A stretch of 22,312 bases of DNA, from positions 1 through 22,312 of the IMG/VR virus record IMGVR_UViG_3300027659_000233; one strand, given 5' to 3'. The notes under the pieces are model-generated. The model ran no database searches. It was not told the DNA's origin and worked only from the letters and a program-made list of their open reading frames with translations. Below are positions 20,824 to 22,312 of this stretch, piece by piece. The position numbers and the translations under genes were made by a program. This DNA is from a virus. The stretch's first letter is position 1, and each line of letters starts with the position of its first letter.

Positions 20824-21452
20824 GATTAGAGGTAGTGATCCCGTATAGGGATCGTGAAGAACATTTGAGAAAGCAAGTGCCTCATTTGTGGAAGGTGCTA
20901 AATGATCAAGGTCTTGACTTTGGTATTACGGTTGTAGAGCAAGAGCAAGGCAAGAAGTTTAATCTCGGCAAGATCCGGAATGTAGGATTTATCGAGTCGC
21001 CTGATGCAGAGTACTATTGCTTTCACGATGTTGATATGTACGCTGAAGATGTAGACTACTCATATACTGATATGCCTACGCATTTGGCTTATGCTTGTGA
21101 GCAGTTTGGCTATGAGCTTCCCTATCGGACGTTCTTTGGAGGCGTGCAGTTATTTGACAAGGCCTCGTATATCAAGGTCAATGGTCACTCAAATGACTAC
21201 TGGGGATGGGGCGCTGAAGATGATGATATGTATTGGAGATGCACGTTAACAGGGTTTAAGCGTAGGCAAGGGCGGTTCTGGTGTGATGACCACAAGAGAC
21301 CCGGCGCTGGTGCTACGCAGAAAGAGAACCATAATAAGTTCAGAGCTAATATGCTTGAGACTGAACGGAGCGGCTTGAGTAATTGTGAATACAAAGTAAT
21401 TGAAGTGAAGCAATTTAATTCACGGCTTCGCACTATTTTAGTATCTATTTAA
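20820..21452 (+). CDS. beta-1,4-galactosyltransferase-like enzyme, GT7 family
   Basis: 210 residues, starting in an ATGA overlap. Animal beta4-GalT landmarks occur in order: V-I-P-Y-R-D-R-E-E-H-L (6-16), F-N-L-G-K-I-R-N-V-G-F (47-57), F-H-D-V-D-M (68-73, metal-binding DVD), L-P-Y-R-T-F-F-G-G-V (100-109), N-G-H-S-N-D-Y-W-G-W-G-A-E-D-D-D (121-136), C-D-D-H (155-158, metal His), and G-L-S-N-C-E-Y-K-V-I-E-V (185-196). It should transfer a hexose from UDP-sugar to a GlcNAc-like or other acceptor. There is no membrane anchor, so it is a cytosolic catalytic domain. The donor-gating tyrosine (Tyr289 of human B4GALT1) is Phe105, and the Met344 metal ligand is Cys155. Substrate unknown. Confidence 0.85.
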   Translation: MRLEVVIPYRDREEHLRKQVPHLWKVLNDQGLDFGITVVEQEQGKKFNLGKIRNVGFIESPDAEYYCFHDVDMYAEDVDYSYTDMPTHLAYACEQFGYELPYRTFFGGVQLFDKASYIKVNGHSNDYWGWGAEDDDMYWRCTLTGFKRRQGRFWCDDHKRPGAGATQKENHNKFRANMLETERSGLSNCEYKVIEVKQFNSRLRTILVSI

Positions 21453-21467
21453 TTGGATCAAAACAAC

Positions 21468-21734
21468 ATGGACACAATCAAGACTTTTGTGCCTTTGCTT
21501 GTGCTATCAGTGATAGCACTTGGCGCAACTCTCGGAGTTGGAGATGGGAGCTTCAGCACATTCGCAGTCGGTCTGACAAAGTATGCTTTGGCAGTTGGAG
21601 CGGCGTGGTTTGTGGATTCTTACTTAATCAAGGAGGTAAATACTCGTGAAGTTATCAGTACGAACCCTATTGCTTACGCTTTGTTTTTGGCTGCAAATAT
21701 CATCACAGCCGCTTTATGCTTCTCACAGTCTTAA
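21468..21734 (+). CDS. holin-like membrane protein
   Basis: 88 residues from ATG 21468; an in-frame TTG at 21453 would add five. Three hydrophobic segments (about 7-24, 31-50, 67-84) separated by short charged loops make it a class I holin candidate. It sits directly before the endolysin gene, the usual lysis order, and its last 89 bases overlap that gene in another frame. No strong ribosome site before ATG 21468, which may keep expression low until late. Function inferred from topology and neighbour. Confidence 0.65.
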   Translation: MDTIKTFVPLLVLSVIALGATLGVGDGSFSTFAVGLTKYALAVGAAWFVDSYLIKEVNTREVISTNPIAYALFLAANIITAALCFSQS

Positions 21735-22203
21735 GGTACTGACCATAGCCAAGGGCTTTATCGGTACAAAAGAAGAAGGGAATAATGGTGGCTATTGGGT
21801 TACTCGTTTTCAGAAAGTAACCAAGTCCCCAAAGGGCGCTCAATGGTGTGCATCATTTGTCAACTTTTGTCTTGACTCTGCAGGGGTCAAGGGTTTGCCT
21901 TTTACCGGATCGGGTTTGGCTCGTCACTTTGCAACTCGCAATAAGACGATCAAGGCTACCGAGGTATTAAGCAAGAACATGCAGTTACCACCAGGCACAA
22001 TCATTGTATGGCGAAGAGGCACTACGCCTTTTGGTCATGCAGGCATAGTTGATACATGGAAGGGAAAAAAGGGTACGACCGTTGAAGGCAATACAAGCTC
22101 GGGGCTTAAGGGCTCGCAGCATGATGGTGATGGTGTTTGGGGTCGCACCCGCACAATCAACCCTACAAACTACTTTAGGATAACAGATTTTATTGTCTAT
22201 TAA
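21646..22203 (+). CDS. CHAP-domain endolysin with signal peptide
   Basis: 185 residues from GTG 21646, behind AAGGAGG nine bases upstream. An N-terminal signal peptide is visible: K-L-S-V-R, hydrophobic L-L-L-T-L-C-F-W-L, and L-Y-A-S with a likely cut after Ala25, so it may be exported by the host Sec system. The CHAP amidase/peptidase domain follows, with Cys68 in A-Q-W-C-A-S, His131 in F-G-H-A-G-I-V, and E147/N149 as third residue candidates. It cleaves host peptidoglycan. The signal peptide code lies within the last 89 bases of the holin gene. Confidence 0.85.
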   Translation: MKLSVRTLLLTLCFWLQISSQPLYASHSLKVLTIAKGFIGTKEEGNNGGYWVTRFQKVTKSPKGAQWCASFVNFCLDSAGVKGLPFTGSGLARHFATRNKTIKATEVLSKNMQLPPGTIIVWRRGTTPFGHAGIVDTWKGKKGTTVEGNTSSGLKGSQHDGDGVWGRTRTINPTNYFRITDFIVY

Positions 22204-22211
22204 AAATAAAA

Positions 22212-22244
22212 TTTCTAAGTCCCTTGACAATACCCTTATATTTG
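22212..22244 (+). promoter_or_regulatory. candidate promoter after the lysis genes
   Basis: TTTC (22212-22215), 21 bases, then TATATTTG (22237-22244), an exact TAnnTTTG match with one mismatch in the -33 element. Transcription would start near 22250, downstream of the endolysin stop, and run into DNA beyond the window. It probably serves the next operon (packaging or head genes) or a small RNA. Confidence 0.5.
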
Positions 22245-22286
22245 AACTGCCTTTATGGCACTCCTAATCTCATGCCTTCACTCCGC

Positions 22287-22310
22287 AGGGGCTTACTTCG
22301 GTGAGCCCTT
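22287..22310 (+). terminator. UUCG-capped hairpin, terminator or attenuator
   Basis: AGGGGCTTAC (22287-22296) pairs with GTGAGCCCTT (22301-22310), ten pairs with two G-T wobbles, capped by TTCG closed by a C-G pair, the exceptionally stable cUUCGg tetraloop. It lies about 40 bases after the predicted transcription start. The window ends two bases later, so a T-tract cannot be judged. Confidence 0.55.
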
Positions 22311-22312
22311 GT

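Noticed and set aside
1-22312. CRISPR array, tRNA, integrase, repressor or insertion sequence
   Set aside because: No regularly spaced repeats, no cloverleaf recognised by eye, and no integrase or transposase motifs in any product. tRNAs cannot be fully excluded without a covariance search.

Overview
This window reads as a contiguous piece of a tailed double-stranded DNA phage (or prophage). All convincing protein-coding genes are on the + strand, tightly packed with ATGA-type stop/start overlaps. The gene order is typical of a long-tailed, non-contractile (siphovirus-like) phage: a probable major tail protein, a tail assembly chaperone pair with a likely programmed frameshift, a 1264-residue tape measure protein, then tail-tip and fibre-like genes. 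No sheath, integrase, repressor, tRNA, CRISPR array or insertion sequence was seen. The host is inferred, with moderate confidence, to be in Bacteroidota or a related FCB lineage. Three noncoding gaps carry the Bacteroidota-type -7 element TAnnTTTG, one with a good -33 TTTG at N20. The primase-helicase has the VirE_N / PriCT-2 / VapE layout common in Bacteroidota mobile elements, and the SSB-like protein resembles DUF3127. Unusually for that group, most genes also have strong Shine-Dalgarno sequences.

Layout. 1-8800: tail module. 8776-9234: boundary region with two textbook intrinsic terminators that point to the minus strand, a structured inverted repeat, a possible minus-strand small RNA, a doubtful small ORF, and the best promoter of the window at 9171-9202. 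9235-16699: early/replication operon with micro-proteins, an HTH protein, a Sak4-like recombinase ATPase, a RecB-type PD-(D/E)XK nuclease, an HNH nuclease, an AT-hook-like protein, two proteins resembling only the DNA-binding domain IV of DnaA, and a primase-helicase. 16700-16930: AT-rich, repeat-rich gap that could be an origin or regulatory region. 16931-19639: SF2 helicase with a zinc ribbon, a TTG-started small gene, a DnaX-C-like protein, a Cys-rich protein and a zinc-finger/VRR-NUC nuclease. 19640-21452: SAM methyltransferase, SSB, a small protein and a galactosyltransferase strikingly like animal beta-1,4-galactosyltransferases. 21468-22203: holin-like protein and a signal-peptide CHAP endolysin. 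22212-22312: a promoter followed by a UUCG-capped hairpin that the window edge cuts off.

How the genes fit together. Sak4-like ATPase, RecB-type nuclease and SSB make a plausible single-strand annealing recombination set. The VapE primase-helicase, SF2 helicase, DnaA-IV-like and DnaX-C-like proteins suggest replication that may recruit or mimic the host initiator and clamp loader. The methyltransferase and GT7 galactosyltransferase may form a glycan or nucleic-acid modification module. The most interesting items are the animal-type GT7 enzyme, the stand-alone DnaA-IV-like proteins, the minus-strand terminator/small-RNA region and the +1 frameshift in the tail chaperone.
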